Shown piece by piece: positions 16,370 to 26,281 of a stretch of DNA of 64,000 bases (positions are counted from its first letter, which is position 1; the number at the start of each line of letters is the position of its first letter). The notes below the pieces were generated by a model. The model ran no database searches and had not been told where the DNA came from. It was given only the letters and a program-made list of their open reading frames with translations. The position numbers and the translations under genes were made by a program. Source of the DNA: Microbacterium gorillae (GTDB lineage Bacteria > Actinomycetota > Actinomycetes > Actinomycetales > Microbacteriaceae); contig NZ_LN648875.1 in NCBI RefSeq assembly GCF_000826185.2, positions 988,356-1,052,355 on the forward strand, in the 5' to 3' direction.

Positions 16370-16439
16370 GATGGTCGGGCCGCGGCCACCACCTGCGTCA
16401 CCGCGCCTGTCGCTCGCCGTCGCCGCGAGCGGTGGATCG

Positions 16440-17213
16440 TCAGCGACCCTGGAAGTTCGGGGTGCGCTTCTCGCCGAAGGCCGCCACCCCCTCGCGGACG
16501 TCCTCCGTCGCCAACAGCCGGGTCTGATTCACCGTCTCGTGATCGAGCACAGCACGCAGGTTCGGAAGCGTGGCGGCGGTGATGGCCGCCCGGGTCGCCG
16601 CGAGCGCCAACGGCGCGCCCGCAGCGAAGCGCGCCGCCACCTCGTGTGCGCGTTCGAGCGGGGATCCCTCCTCCACCAGTTCGCTCGCCAGACCCCACTC
16701 CAGCGCGAGTGGCCCGTGCACGCGCTCGGCCGTGAGCGCCATGCGCATCGCCCGCAGGCGCCCGGCGGACGCCGCGATCGTCGCGGTGGATCCGCCGTCC
16801 GGCATCAAGCCGATCGGCGTGAACGCCAACATGAAGAACGACGACTTCGCCATCACCACGTAGTCGCACGCCAGCGCGAGCGAGACCCCGACGCCGACGG
16901 CAGGACCCGCGACGGCGGCGATGGACGGAACGCGCGAATGGGCGAGTTCGTAGATGATCTCGTTCATCTCATCCAGCGGACCGTTCGAAGAGATCCCGTC
17001 GCCGGAATCCTGGATGTCGGCGCCGGCCGAGAAGGCACGGTCACCACCCGTCACGATGATCGCCCGCGCCGTGTCCTGCGCCGAGCGGATCGCGGCCAGG
17101 ATACCGAAGCCGATCCGCTTGTTGAAGGCGTTCAAAGCCTCCGGGCGATTCAGGCGGATCTCCATCACGCCCGTCGCGTCCATGTTGACGAGGAGCGGTT
17201 CGTGTTCTGCCAT
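16440..17213 (-). CDS. Crotonase-family enoyl-CoA isomerase/hydratase (PaaG-like)
   Basis: 257-residue crotonase fold with oxyanion segment AFSAGADI. Both hydratase glutamates are absent (VGVGVSLAL and the AFTPIGL segment), but an Asp is present in GLMPDGGST, the single-acid arrangement of PaaG and delta3-delta2-enoyl-CoA isomerases. Isomerisation of a double bond is therefore more likely than hydration (inference). The ATG at 17213 is preceded by GGAGGTG. It is divergent from the thiolase at 17431, with an AT-rich promoter gap. Confidence 0.82.
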   Translation of the reverse strand: MAEHEPLLVNMDATGVMEIRLNRPEALNAFNKRIGFGILAAIRSAQDTARAIIVTGGDRAFSAGADIQDSGDGISSNGPLDEMNEIIYELAHSRVPSIAAVAGPAVGVGVSLALACDYVVMAKSSFFMLAFTPIGLMPDGGSTATIAASAGRLRAMRMALTAERVHGPLALEWGLASELVEEGSPLERAHEVAARFAAGAPLALAATRAAITAATLPNLRAVLDHETVNQTRLLATEDVREGVAAFGEKRTPNFQGR

Positions 17214-17430
17214 GGTGTTCACCTCCGGAACGGACGCATCGCGTCCACGTGATGCGTCACGGCGGGCGCCGTGAATCACGATTCTATTGTTGAACACGCG
17301 GGGCGCAAGACGAGAATCGCAGTATCCGCGTAACTTGCTTGGAAAACGTGCGGTATTCTGACCGAATGCGGCGTCGCATCGGTGCGCCGGCGTGAATCTT
17401 GCTTACAGCGATAACTTCCGAGGAGATACC

Positions 17431-18570
17431 GTGAGAGACGCAGTCATCGTCGCAGCTCGACGTACACCGATCGGCAAGCGCAACGGCGCCCTCGCCGGGG
17501 TCCACCCTGTCGACCTGTCCGCCATCGTGCTCGCCGACCTCGCGGCCACGGCCGGCATCGATTCCGCCGTCATCGACGACGTGATCTGGGGCTGCGTCAC
17601 CCAGGGCGGCGAACAGACCGGTGACATCGCGCGGACGGCGGCCCTCGCCGCAGGGTATGCCGAGAGCGTCACCGGCGTGACCGTCGACCGGCAGTGCGGC
17701 TCGTCTCAGCAGGCGTTGCACTTCGCCGCCGCAGGCATCGTCGCGGGCCAGTACGACGTCGTGGTCGCCGGTGGCGTCGAGTCGATGTCACGCAACCCGA
17801 TGTTCTCGGCCGCTCAGGGCAAGGACTACCTCGGGCCGCGCTACACCGCGCGCTACCCGGAGCCTCCGAGCCAGGGCCTCGGTGCTGAGACGATGGCCGA
17901 GCGCTGGGGCTTCAGTCGGGCGGACGTCGACACCTTCGCGCTCGAGTCCCACGCGAAGGCGGAGCGCGCCGTTTCGGACGGCCGATTCCTGGGGCAGATC
18001 GTCCCGGTGCAGACCGAGCAGGGAATCGTCACGGCCGACCAGGGGATCCGCCCCGGCGGCACGCTGGAGTCTCTCGGCGCGCTGAACCCGGTGTTCCGCG
18101 AAGACGGTGTGATCCATGCCGGCAATTCGTCGCAGATCTCGGACGGGTCGGCGGCCCTGCTGATGATGAGCGGCCAAAAGGCGGAGGAGTTCGGCCTCAC
18201 TCCCCTCGTGCGCGTGCACACCGCGGTCCTCGCGGGCGACGACCCCGTTGTGATGCTCACGGCCCCGATACCCGCGACCCGGAAGGCGCTCGCGAAGTCG
18301 GGGCTCACGATCGACGACATCGGCGCGTTCGAGGTCAACGAGGCGTTCGCGCCCGTCCCACTGGCGTGGCTCGCCGAGCTCGGCGCGGATGCGTCGCGGC
18401 TGAACCCGAACGGTGGTGCGATCGCGCTCGGCCACCCCCTCGGCGCTTCGGGAGCGCGTCTTGCGACGACACTTGTGCACCACATGGTCGACAACGGAAT
18501 CCGCTACGGACTCCAGACGATGTGCGAGGGTGGCGGACAGGCCAACGCCACGATCTTCGAACTGCTCTGA
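17431..18570 (+). CDS. Acetyl-CoA acyltransferase (thiolase)
   Basis: 379-residue classical thiolase catalysing the last step of beta-oxidation. The nucleophile Cys is in DRQCGSSQQA, the His in LGHPLGASGAR, and the second Cys in TMCEGGGQANA at the C-terminus. The GTG at 17431 has AGGAG five bases upstream; an in-frame ATG at 17392 would add 13 residues without a ribosome site. It is monocistronic and ends at a strong hairpin. Confidence 0.9.
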   Translation: MRDAVIVAARRTPIGKRNGALAGVHPVDLSAIVLADLAATAGIDSAVIDDVIWGCVTQGGEQTGDIARTAALAAGYAESVTGVTVDRQCGSSQQALHFAAAGIVAGQYDVVVAGGVESMSRNPMFSAAQGKDYLGPRYTARYPEPPSQGLGAETMAERWGFSRADVDTFALESHAKAERAVSDGRFLGQIVPVQTEQGIVTADQGIRPGGTLESLGALNPVFREDGVIHAGNSSQISDGSAALLMMSGQKAEEFGLTPLVRVHTAVLAGDDPVVMLTAPIPATRKALAKSGLTIDDIGAFEVNEAFAPVPLAWLAELGADASRLNPNGGAIALGHPLGASGARLATTLVHHMVDNGIRYGLQTMCEGGGQANATIFELL

Positions 18571-18586
18571 CCGGCGGTGGACGTGA

Positions 18587-18615
18587 CGGGGGTCGTGCTT
18601 CGCGCACGACCCCCG
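18587..18615. terminator. Bidirectional terminator
   Basis: CGGGGGTCGTGC (18587-18598) pairs perfectly with GCACGACCCCCG (18604-18615) around a 5-nt TTCGC loop, between the convergent thiolase and acyl-CoA ligase genes. Confidence 0.75.
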
Positions 18616-18619
18616 GTCG

Positions 18620-20182
18620 TCACACCTGACGTCCTGCCGCAGCCCAGTACGGCTCGCGCAGCGTGCGCTTCAGGATCTTCCCGGCGATGTTGCGCGGCAG
18701 CTCGGCCACGATGTCCACCGACGTCGGCGCCTTGTAGTGGGCGAGCTGTGATCGACAGTGCGCGATGAGCGCGTCGACGTCGACCACCGCACCCGGCAGG
18801 GGCACCACGACCGCCTTCACCGTCTCTCCCCAGCGGTCGTCCGGAACACCGATGATGACGGCTTCGAGCACCCCCGGGTATTGCGCGAGGACGCGTTCGA
18901 CCTCCGGGCTGTAGACGTTCTCCCCGCCCGTGATGACCATGTCCTTCAGTCGATCCTCGACGAAGATGTAGCCGTCCTCGTCCATCCGCCCGACGTCCCC
19001 GGTCCGGATCCAGCCGTCGTCGGTGATGAGCTCACGGGTCGCGTCCGGTCGGTGAAGGTAGCCGGGTGTCGCCTGCACCGTGCGGAACCACAGCTCGCCG
19101 GCGGCTCCGCGCCTGACCTCGTCCAATGTTTCGACGTCCACCACCTTCGCCTCGACTCCGGGGATCGACCGGCCGACCGAGACCAACCGCTCCGGCCGGG
19201 CGGTGTCGCGATGGTCCGCATCGTGCAGATAGGTCGCCACACCGGCGAGCTCCGTCATGCCGTAGCAGTGCATGAACACCGTGGTCGGCCATGCCGCGAT
19301 CGCGGCGTCGAGGACCGGCTTCGGCATCGGCATGGCGCCGTAGATGAAGACGTCGAGCTGCGCGAAACGCGCGAGCCGCTCGGGCCCGGCCTGGATCAGT
19401 TGAGCCACCACGGCGGGCACCAGGAAGACGTGCGTCGCACCGGCGTCAAGCCCGGCCTCCAGAGCGTCCAGACTGACCTCGCGGACGAAGAACGACGCCA
19501 GACCGATCGCCTGGGAGACCAGGGCGGTCGAGGTCCCACCGACGTGGAACATCGGCGACGCGAGGATCATCATGCCGCCGGGCGTCCCGGGGATCTCGGC
19601 GGCGTTCCGCAGCATGTAGCCGACGTAGTTCCGGTGTGTGAGCCGCACGCCCTTCGGCCGCCCGCTCGTTCCGGAGCTGTACAGGATCACGCAGGTGTCG
19701 TCCTCGTCCGCCGCCGGCGCCGCGTCCAGCCGCGCGCCCCGCGCGACCCAGGCGTCGAACTCGTCGTTCGGGCCGCCGACGACGACGACCTCCGGTCCGC
19801 CCGGGACGGAACGGAGCCGAGCGATCACCGACGTGAACTCCCCGCCGACGAACACCATCCGCGCCCCGGAATCATCGAGCGCGTAGTCCAACTCGTCCGC
19901 GCTCAGGCGCCAGTTGAGGATCGCGACCGCCGCACCGAGCAGACCGCAGCCGAGGGCCAACTGCGTCGCCGCCGGGTGGTTCTTGTCCACGAAAGCGACG
20001 ACGTCGCCGCGCGAGATCCCGCTCGTCCGCAGCGCACCGGCCGTGCGCTGCACGCCCTCCCATGCCTGCGACCACGTCCAATCTCGATCGCCGAGCACCC
20101 AGCAGAGCCCCTCCGGCGTCGCGGCGGCGCGATCCCGGAGAATGTCGTGGATGAAAGTCGGCTCAGAACCTGCGGACATCAT
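18620..20182 (-). CDS. Acyl-CoA synthetase (AMP-forming)
   Basis: 520-residue ANL-superfamily ligase converting a carboxylate to its CoA thioester through an acyl-adenylate. The P-loop is YSSGTSGRPKG, the A8 region reads TGDVGRMDEDGY, and the C-terminal catalytic Lys is in NIAGKILKR. Two ATG codons (20182, 20179) follow a GAGGGGG site; the second is better spaced. It is divergent from the crotonase at 20326 across a 143-bp AT-rich gap. The acid substrate cannot be deduced, but a hydroxy acid from lactone opening is plausible. Confidence 0.87.
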   Translation of the reverse strand: MMSAGSEPTFIHDILRDRAAATPEGLCWVLGDRDWTWSQAWEGVQRTAGALRTSGISRGDVVAFVDKNHPAATQLALGCGLLGAAVAILNWRLSADELDYALDDSGARMVFVGGEFTSVIARLRSVPGGPEVVVVGGPNDEFDAWVARGARLDAAPAADEDDTCVILYSSGTSGRPKGVRLTHRNYVGYMLRNAAEIPGTPGGMMILASPMFHVGGTSTALVSQAIGLASFFVREVSLDALEAGLDAGATHVFLVPAVVAQLIQAGPERLARFAQLDVFIYGAMPMPKPVLDAAIAAWPTTVFMHCYGMTELAGVATYLHDADHRDTARPERLVSVGRSIPGVEAKVVDVETLDEVRRGAAGELWFRTVQATPGYLHRPDATRELITDDGWIRTGDVGRMDEDGYIFVEDRLKDMVITGGENVYSPEVERVLAQYPGVLEAVIIGVPDDRWGETVKAVVVPLPGAVVDVDALIAHCRSQLAHYKAPTSVDIVAELPRNIAGKILKRTLREPYWAAAGRQV

Positions 20183-20325
20183 TCCCCCTCTTCATCGAAG
20201 TGTTTAATGATAACTCCACCGCGCGTTGCCCGGAAGCTCTTATGATTACCGCAGAGAACAACCGATGTGTGAATCACGACTTCGCCCGTCGATTCGCCAG
20301 TCGACACCGAAGAAGTGAGGCCACC

Positions 20326-21129
20326 ATGTCAGCGCTCCGCTCCGGACCCCGAGTGACCACGGACCTCGACGGCGGCGTGGGCATCATCCGCCTCAACCAG
20401 CCGGAGAAGCACAACGCGATCGACGCGGCCCTCGTCCGCGAGCTCCTCGACGCGACGCGCAGCCTCGGTGACGACCCGGAGTGCCGGGTCGTCATCCTCA
20501 CCGGGAACGGACCGTCGTTCTGCAGTGGCATGGATCTGTCCCAACCGATGGGCGACCCCGCGCTCGGGCCCGTGCGGGGCGCCGACGTCGCAATGCGCGG
20601 CTCGGTGACGTTCTGCCTCGCGCTGCGTGAGATCCCGCAGCCTGTCATCGCGGCGGTGTCGGGACATGCGGTGGGCGCTGGGTTCGCGTTCGCCGCCCTG
20701 AGCGACCTGCGGATCGTCGCCCCGGACGCCCGATTCAACGCGGTGTTCACTCGAATCGGCATGTCGGCCGGCGACCTCGGCATCTCGTGGATCCTGCCGC
20801 GCCTCATCGGCTTCACGGCCGCCGCCGACGTCTTCTTCCGAGCGCGGACGCTGAGCGGCACCGAGGCGCTCGAGCTCGGGTTCGCGACCGAGGTCGCTGA
20901 CGATCCGCTCGCCCGCGCGCGCGAGGTCGCCGCGGAGATCGCGGAACGCGCGCCGCTCGGCGTCCTGCACACCAAGCAACTGCTCAACGCCAGCCTGCAG
21001 GTGGGCGCGCTTCGCGAGCACATGGAGACGGAGCGCCGCACCCAGGTGCTGCTCTCCTTCAGCGAAGACTACGCGGAGGCGGCGGTCGCGTTCCATCAGA
21101 AGCGGGAGCCGAAGTTCACCGGTCGGTGA
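20326..21129 (+). CDS. Crotonase-family enoyl-CoA hydratase/isomerase
   Basis: 267-residue crotonase fold with oxyanion segment FCSGMDL. The two hydratase Glu positions are not Glu (GAGFAFAAL; VFTRIGM), and the later SAGDLGISW carries the only nearby acid, so it is a single-acid member and probably an isomerase or a specialised hydratase. The ATG at 20326 follows GAAGTGAGG; a frame from 20200 would run through the promoter. 154 bp separate it from the flavoprotein operon downstream, so read-through is possible. Confidence 0.8.
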   Translation: MSALRSGPRVTTDLDGGVGIIRLNQPEKHNAIDAALVRELLDATRSLGDDPECRVVILTGNGPSFCSGMDLSQPMGDPALGPVRGADVAMRGSVTFCLALREIPQPVIAAVSGHAVGAGFAFAALSDLRIVAPDARFNAVFTRIGMSAGDLGISWILPRLIGFTAAADVFFRARTLSGTEALELGFATEVADDPLARAREVAAEIAERAPLGVLHTKQLLNASLQVGALREHMETERRTQVLLSFSEDYAEAAVAFHQKREPKFTGR

Positions 21130-21232
21130 ATAGTGCCTCTGGTTGAAGAGCCACGAGATGCGCGCCACTGAGGCCGAGAATACGAATTCTTGCCGACCGC
21201 TTGGCGCAATTTGTTATTCGTGCTTCTATTGA

Positions 21233-22264
<1,032 letters not shown>

Positions 22265-22298
22265 AACAAGACCGACCTTCGGATTCAAAGGAGAACCG

Positions 22299-22763
22299 AT
22301 GAAGATCACGATCATGTACGGCACGGAGTCCGGCGAGAGCGAGCTCGCCGCGGAGGAGATCCGGGACGCATTGCTGGAGCTGCACGACGCGACGATCGTC
22401 AACATGGAGGACGTCGACGTCGACGCGATCGACGTGACCGACTTCCATCTCGTCGTGTGCTCCACCTACGGCGAGGGCGAGCTGCCGGCGAGCGCGCGGC
22501 CGTTCCACGCGGCTCTCTCCGCGAACCGCCCGGACCTCACCGGCCTGCGTTACGCCGTCCTGGGCCGGGGTGACCGCACGTACGCCGAGACGTACAGCCG
22601 CGGCAGCGAGCACGTCGACGAGCTGCTCCGCGAACTCGGCGCGACCAGGATCGGCGAGTACGGCCGCGAGGACGCCAGCGACTGGAACGCGCCGGACGAC
22701 CTCGCCGCGCAGTGGGCGCTCAGCACTGTTGCCGCCTTCGACGCCCTGGTGACGGCCGCATGA
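22299..22763 (+). CDS. Flavodoxin (MioC/cindoxin-like)
   Basis: 154-residue single-domain flavodoxin. The FMN phosphate loop is YGTESGESE and the second FMN loop is CSTYGEGELP, followed by GRGDRTYAE. ATG 22299 has AAAGGAG upstream. Its stop overlaps the start of the FAD reductase (ATGA), so the two are made together as a redox pair. A flavodoxin feeding a P450 is known from the cineole system (cindoxin), which makes the P450 at 7300-8508 a candidate acceptor (inference). Confidence 0.85.
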   Translation: MKITIMYGTESGESELAAEEIRDALLELHDATIVNMEDVDVDAIDVTDFHLVVCSTYGEGELPASARPFHAALSANRPDLTGLRYAVLGRGDRTYAETYSRGSEHVDELLRELGATRIGEYGREDASDWNAPDDLAAQWALSTVAAFDALVTAA

Positions 22764-23956
22764 CCATCGTGATCGCCGGCGGCGGCCTGAGCGCGCTGCG
22801 CAGCGCGGAGGACCTCCGCCGTCGCGGCTACGCCGACAGGATCGTCGTCATCGGCGCCGAGCAGGAACCGCCCTACAACCGTCCGCCACTGTCGAAGGAA
22901 CTGCTCTGGGGCGGCGCGACAGCGGCCGACCTCGCCTTCGGCGTCAGCGAGGGATCCGACGACATCGAGTGGCTGCTCGGCCGCAGCGTGGCCGCGGCCG
23001 ACCTCACCGCACGCAACGTCGTCCTCGACGACGGCGAGATGATCGGCTTCGACGGGCTCGTCGCCGCCACCGGCGTCACCTCCCGGCGTCTCGACATCCC
23101 CGGCCCCACGCGCGGTCGTATCGGACTGCGCACGCTCGCCGAGGCCGAGTCCGTCCGCGCCGCGCTCGTGCCGGGAGCCCGCATCGTGTGCCTGGGTGCC
23201 GGTTTCATCGGCTGCGAAGTGGCCCGAACCGCACGCGCGCTCGGCTGCGAGGTCGACGTCGTCGCACTCGACCCCGTGCCGCTGGCGATCCCGCTCGGGC
23301 CCGTCGCGGGTGCGGAGCTGCGGCGTCGGCACGAGGCTGCCGGAATCCGCTTCCACCTCGGGCGAACCGTCGCGGAGACGGTCGGCGACGAGTGCATCGA
23401 AGGCGTCGTGTTGAGCGATGGCACGCGGCTGCCCGCGGACCTGCTGCTCGAGACGGTCGGCTCCGTGCCGAATACGAGCTGGCTGCACGGCAACGGGGCG
23501 GACCTCCAGAACGGCGTACTCACCGACGAGTGGCTGCGCGTCGACGGCCGCCCGGGCATCGTGGCCGTCGGAGACGTGGCTCGCTTCGCCAACCCGCTCT
23601 TCGACGCTCCCGCGCTGCGGATCGAACACTGGCAGACGGCCATCGACACAGCGGCGTTCGCGACCGCGACCCTCATGCACGATCTCGGTCTGAGCACGGA
23701 CGCACCGGCACCGGTGAGCATCATGCCCTGGTTCTGGTCGGATCAGGGCGACCTGCGGCTGACGTCGTACGGCATGCTGGGCCTCGCCGACGAGACCGAG
23801 ATCGTCGAGGGCGAACTCGACGGCGAGTGCGCCATCGCCTACCGCCGCGACGGCGAAGTCGTCGGCTACCTGCTGATCGGGATGAAGCAGAAGGGCGCCC
23901 GCTACAAGCGTCAGCTCGGGAAGGAGCGTGCCGCGCTCCGCGCGGCCGCCGTCTGA
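22760..23956 (+). CDS. FAD-dependent ferredoxin/flavodoxin reductase
   Basis: 398-residue reductase of the putidaredoxin-reductase/BphA4 type. The FAD site is IAGGGLSALR with the conserved YNRPPLSKELL, the NAD(P) site is GAGFIGCEVAR, and the second FAD motif is VAVGDVARF. It would pass electrons from NADH to the flavodoxin encoded immediately upstream (4-bp overlap). The next gene, the HtaA-domain protein, starts within its stop codon (TGATG), so all are translationally coupled. Confidence 0.87.
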   Translation: MTIVIAGGGLSALRSAEDLRRRGYADRIVVIGAEQEPPYNRPPLSKELLWGGATAADLAFGVSEGSDDIEWLLGRSVAAADLTARNVVLDDGEMIGFDGLVAATGVTSRRLDIPGPTRGRIGLRTLAEAESVRAALVPGARIVCLGAGFIGCEVARTARALGCEVDVVALDPVPLAIPLGPVAGAELRRRHEAAGIRFHLGRTVAETVGDECIEGVVLSDGTRLPADLLLETVGSVPNTSWLHGNGADLQNGVLTDEWLRVDGRPGIVAVGDVARFANPLFDAPALRIEHWQTAIDTAAFATATLMHDLGLSTDAPAPVSIMPWFWSDQGDLRLTSYGMLGLADETEIVEGELDGECAIAYRRDGEVVGYLLIGMKQKGARYKRQLGKERAALRAAAV

Positions 23957-24399
23957 TGGGCGCGCCCGGCCTGTACTGGGCCCTGAAGTCGCGTTTCGTC
24001 GACTATGTCTCGCGGATGCCGGACGGCACGATCGATGCGTCGGGTGTCACGGCCGGGGCGGTGCGCGCATTCCACTTCGCGCCGGACGAAGGGACCGCGC
24101 ATCCGGACGTGCGGCGGTTCCGCGGCCATGTCCAGTTCGTGGGCCACGCGGGCTTTCTCCGCGTGCGACTCGAGGACCCCGCCCTGCGCCGCACGTCGGA
24201 TGACGGCGCGCTGCTGACGGTTCGAGACGCGATCGGCGGCGCACGGATCGACCTCGTTCAGCTCCGTCTCGTACCGGGTCCGGACGACGCGCTCACGCGT
24301 GGGGTCGACGTCCGGCTGCTGTCGACCGCCGTCGACCTGTTCGGCGGTTCTTACCCCGTCGACGAGCCTTTCGACGACCTCGTCATTCTGCGCTCCTGA
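23956..24399 (+). CDS. Leaderless single-domain HtaA-type (haem-binding) protein
   Basis: 147-residue protein that looks like one HtaA domain, known from corynebacterial cell-surface haem-uptake proteins. The pattern includes LYWALKSRFVDYV, FRGHVQFVGHAG and the C-terminal AVDLFGGSYPVDEPFDDLVI. The Tyr of FVDYV and His of FVGHAG occupy positions that I believe are haem ligands in HtaA/HtaB. There is no signal peptide and no membrane anchor, so it should be cytoplasmic, unlike the known family members. It is coupled (TGATG) to the FAD reductase. A role as a haem carrier or redox protein is inference. Confidence 0.72.
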   Translation: MGAPGLYWALKSRFVDYVSRMPDGTIDASGVTAGAVRAFHFAPDEGTAHPDVRRFRGHVQFVGHAGFLRVRLEDPALRRTSDDGALLTVRDAIGGARIDLVQLRLVPGPDDALTRGVDVRLLSTAVDLFGGSYPVDEPFDDLVILRS

Positions 24400-24412
24400 A
24401 CCGCCGCCCGAT

Positions 24413-25957
24413 TCAGACGCCGGCCACCGGTCGTTCGCGGTAGCGGGCGGCGAGTTCCTTCTTCTGCAGCTTCCCGACGGCCGTCCGCGGCAACCGCTCG
24501 ACGAACTCGTAGCGCCGCGGACGCTTGAAGCGCGCGATGTTCCTGAGGCAGTACTCGTCGAGAAGGCGCGCTGCCTCCTCAGGAGAGCCGGTCGGGTCGA
24601 CGAGTTCGACGACGGCCATCACCGACTCCCCCAGGTCGTCATCCGGCACACCGAACACGGCGGCATCCGCCACAGCCGGGTGTCCGATGAGGAGATCCTC
24701 GATCTCCTGCGGGTAGATGTTGACCCCACCCGCGATGATGACGAACGCGTCGCGGTCGACGAGGTAGATGAAGCCATCGTTGTCCACGTACCCGAGGTCG
24801 CCGGTCGACGTCGAGGCGCCGCCGGTGCGACGGGCGGAGGCCGTCTTCTCCTCATCGCCGAAGTAGACGAAGCTGCCGGCGCCGGAGAAGCAGACCTCAC
24901 CGACCTCGCCGGTCGGTACTTCGTGCCCCGCCTTGTCGAGGATGCGCACTTCACCGACGGCGGCCTTGCCCACCGTTCCGGGATGTGCCGCCCAGTCCTC
25001 CGGGCTGCACATCGTGCCACCGATGGCCTCGGTGTTGCCGTAGTTGTTCCACAGCACCGCACCCATCCAATCCGTGATGCCTTCACGGACGGAGGGTGGG
25101 CAGGGTGCTGCAGAGCTGATCAGGACCTCGAGCGAGGACGTGTCGTACGCCGCCTTCGTCTCCTCGCTCAGCTGGAGCATACGGTTGAGCATCGTCGGCA
25201 CGACGATGCTGTGCGTGACCCGCGCTTCGTCCACGACGCCGAGGAAGCGCTCCGCATCGAAGCGCTCCATCACGGTCACGGTCGCGCCGCACCGGAGGGC
25301 GCACGCCAGCGTCGCCTGCGGGCCGGAGTGGTACAGCGGGCCGGGGAGGAGGAAGGACATGAACTCGCGGAAGCGATAGGCCTCAGCGGTCGCCTTCCAG
25401 ATCGGGAGCGGTTCACGCGGGTCGCCATCCGGCATCGGCCGCTGGATGCCCTTCGGACGTCCGGTCGTGCCCGACGAATACAGCATCGCGACGCCGAGCT
25501 TCGGATCGTCGACCAGATCACCGGAGTACGCGCTCATCGCTTCCGCGAGCGATTCGAAGCCCTCCGGAGCCACGTCGCTCGCGATCAGCCACCGCTGCAC
25601 GCGGGGGGACGATGCGCGCAGTTCCTCGGCGATCGGCGCCATCGCGGCGGAGATGATGACCACGCGCGCCGTGCTGTTTTCGACGATCCACGACGCCTCG
25701 CCACCCGTCAGGTGGTAGTTGACCGGCGTGAAGTACAGACCGGTGCGTTCAGCGGCGGCCATCGCGACGGCGAGGGTGATGGAGTTCTCGAAGATGAACG
25801 CGACGTGGTCGCCGCGCTCGAGGCCGCTCGCGCGGAAGAGCCGGGCGAGCTGGTTCGCGCGGAACTCGTAGTCCCGATAGGTGATGCTCTCGCCGGTTCC
25901 GGCGATCACGATCGCCGGGGCGTCCGGGATCCGCTGTGCGTAGTCGGCGGCGAACAT
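24413..25957 (-). CDS. Acyl-CoA synthetase (AMP-forming), LvaE-like position
   Basis: 514-residue ANL ligase with P-loop LYSSGTTGRPKG, STGDLGYVDNDGF and the catalytic Lys in RTAVGKLQKK. It is the last gene of a five-gene minus-strand operon (SDR, lipocalin-like, APH-fold kinase, 89-residue protein, ligase). In the levulinate pathway an acyl-CoA synthetase (LvaE) accompanies the LvaA/LvaB kinase, so activation of a 4-hydroxy or 4-keto acid is a reasonable guess. The ATG at 25957 has only a weak AAGGA site; upstream frames overlap the 89-residue gene. Confidence 0.86.
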   Translation of the reverse strand: MFAADYAQRIPDAPAIVIAGTGESITYRDYEFRANQLARLFRASGLERGDHVAFIFENSITLAVAMAAAERTGLYFTPVNYHLTGGEASWIVENSTARVVIISAAMAPIAEELRASSPRVQRWLIASDVAPEGFESLAEAMSAYSGDLVDDPKLGVAMLYSSGTTGRPKGIQRPMPDGDPREPLPIWKATAEAYRFREFMSFLLPGPLYHSGPQATLACALRCGATVTVMERFDAERFLGVVDEARVTHSIVVPTMLNRMLQLSEETKAAYDTSSLEVLISSAAPCPPSVREGITDWMGAVLWNNYGNTEAIGGTMCSPEDWAAHPGTVGKAAVGEVRILDKAGHEVPTGEVGEVCFSGAGSFVYFGDEEKTASARRTGGASTSTGDLGYVDNDGFIYLVDRDAFVIIAGGVNIYPQEIEDLLIGHPAVADAAVFGVPDDDLGESVMAVVELVDPTGSPEEAARLLDEYCLRNIARFKRPRRYEFVERLPRTAVGKLQKKELAARYRERPVAGV

Positions 25958-26010
25958 CCTTGACTCACTTCCTTGTGGGTTGGTCCAGCACGGTGCGGAC
26001 GTGGTCCGCC

Positions 26011-26280
26011 TCAGTCGCCCGTGACCGCTCGGCGATAGTGCAGCGAGACCTGCCGGGCGCGGAGTCCGTCGATCGATTCGCGGAGGTCCGCGGCGGTCGT
26101 CGTCGAAGCGGCGTCCTCGTTCCCGTCGACCAACGCGACGTCGACGGCGAGATTGTTCAAGAGGCCGATCGACGCCCACAACTGCCCGCGGGCGTGCGTG
26201 TCGGTGACGGTCGGCGTGACGATCTCCTCGAGCGATCGCGCGATCGCGGTCAGGGCATCCGCCGTGGCGATGTAGTCCAT
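26011..26280 (-). CDS. Small helical protein, LvaB-like kinase partner
   Basis: 89 residues, predicted mostly helical (ADALTAIARSLEEIV; ARGQLWASIGLLNNLAVDVAL), with no motif I can name. Its ATG at 26280 falls one base after the kinase stop. Its place directly after an APH-fold kinase gene and before an acyl-CoA synthetase matches lvaB, a ~12-kDa protein needed by the LvaA kinase that phosphorylates 4-hydroxyvaleryl-CoA in Pseudomonas putida. The assignment rests on synteny and size, not on recognised sequence identity. Confidence 0.6.
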   Translation of the reverse strand: MDYIATADALTAIARSLEEIVTPTVTDTHARGQLWASIGLLNNLAVDVALVDGNEDAASTTTAADLRESIDGLRARQVSLHYRRAVTGD

Positions 26281-26281
26281 G

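Noticed and set aside
18758-20245. 495-residue plus-strand open frame
   Set aside because: Antisense shadow of the acyl-CoA synthetase gene.
24299-25963. 554-residue plus-strand open frame
   Set aside because: Antisense to the acyl-CoA synthetase at 24413-25957 and overlapping the HtaA-domain gene out of frame.
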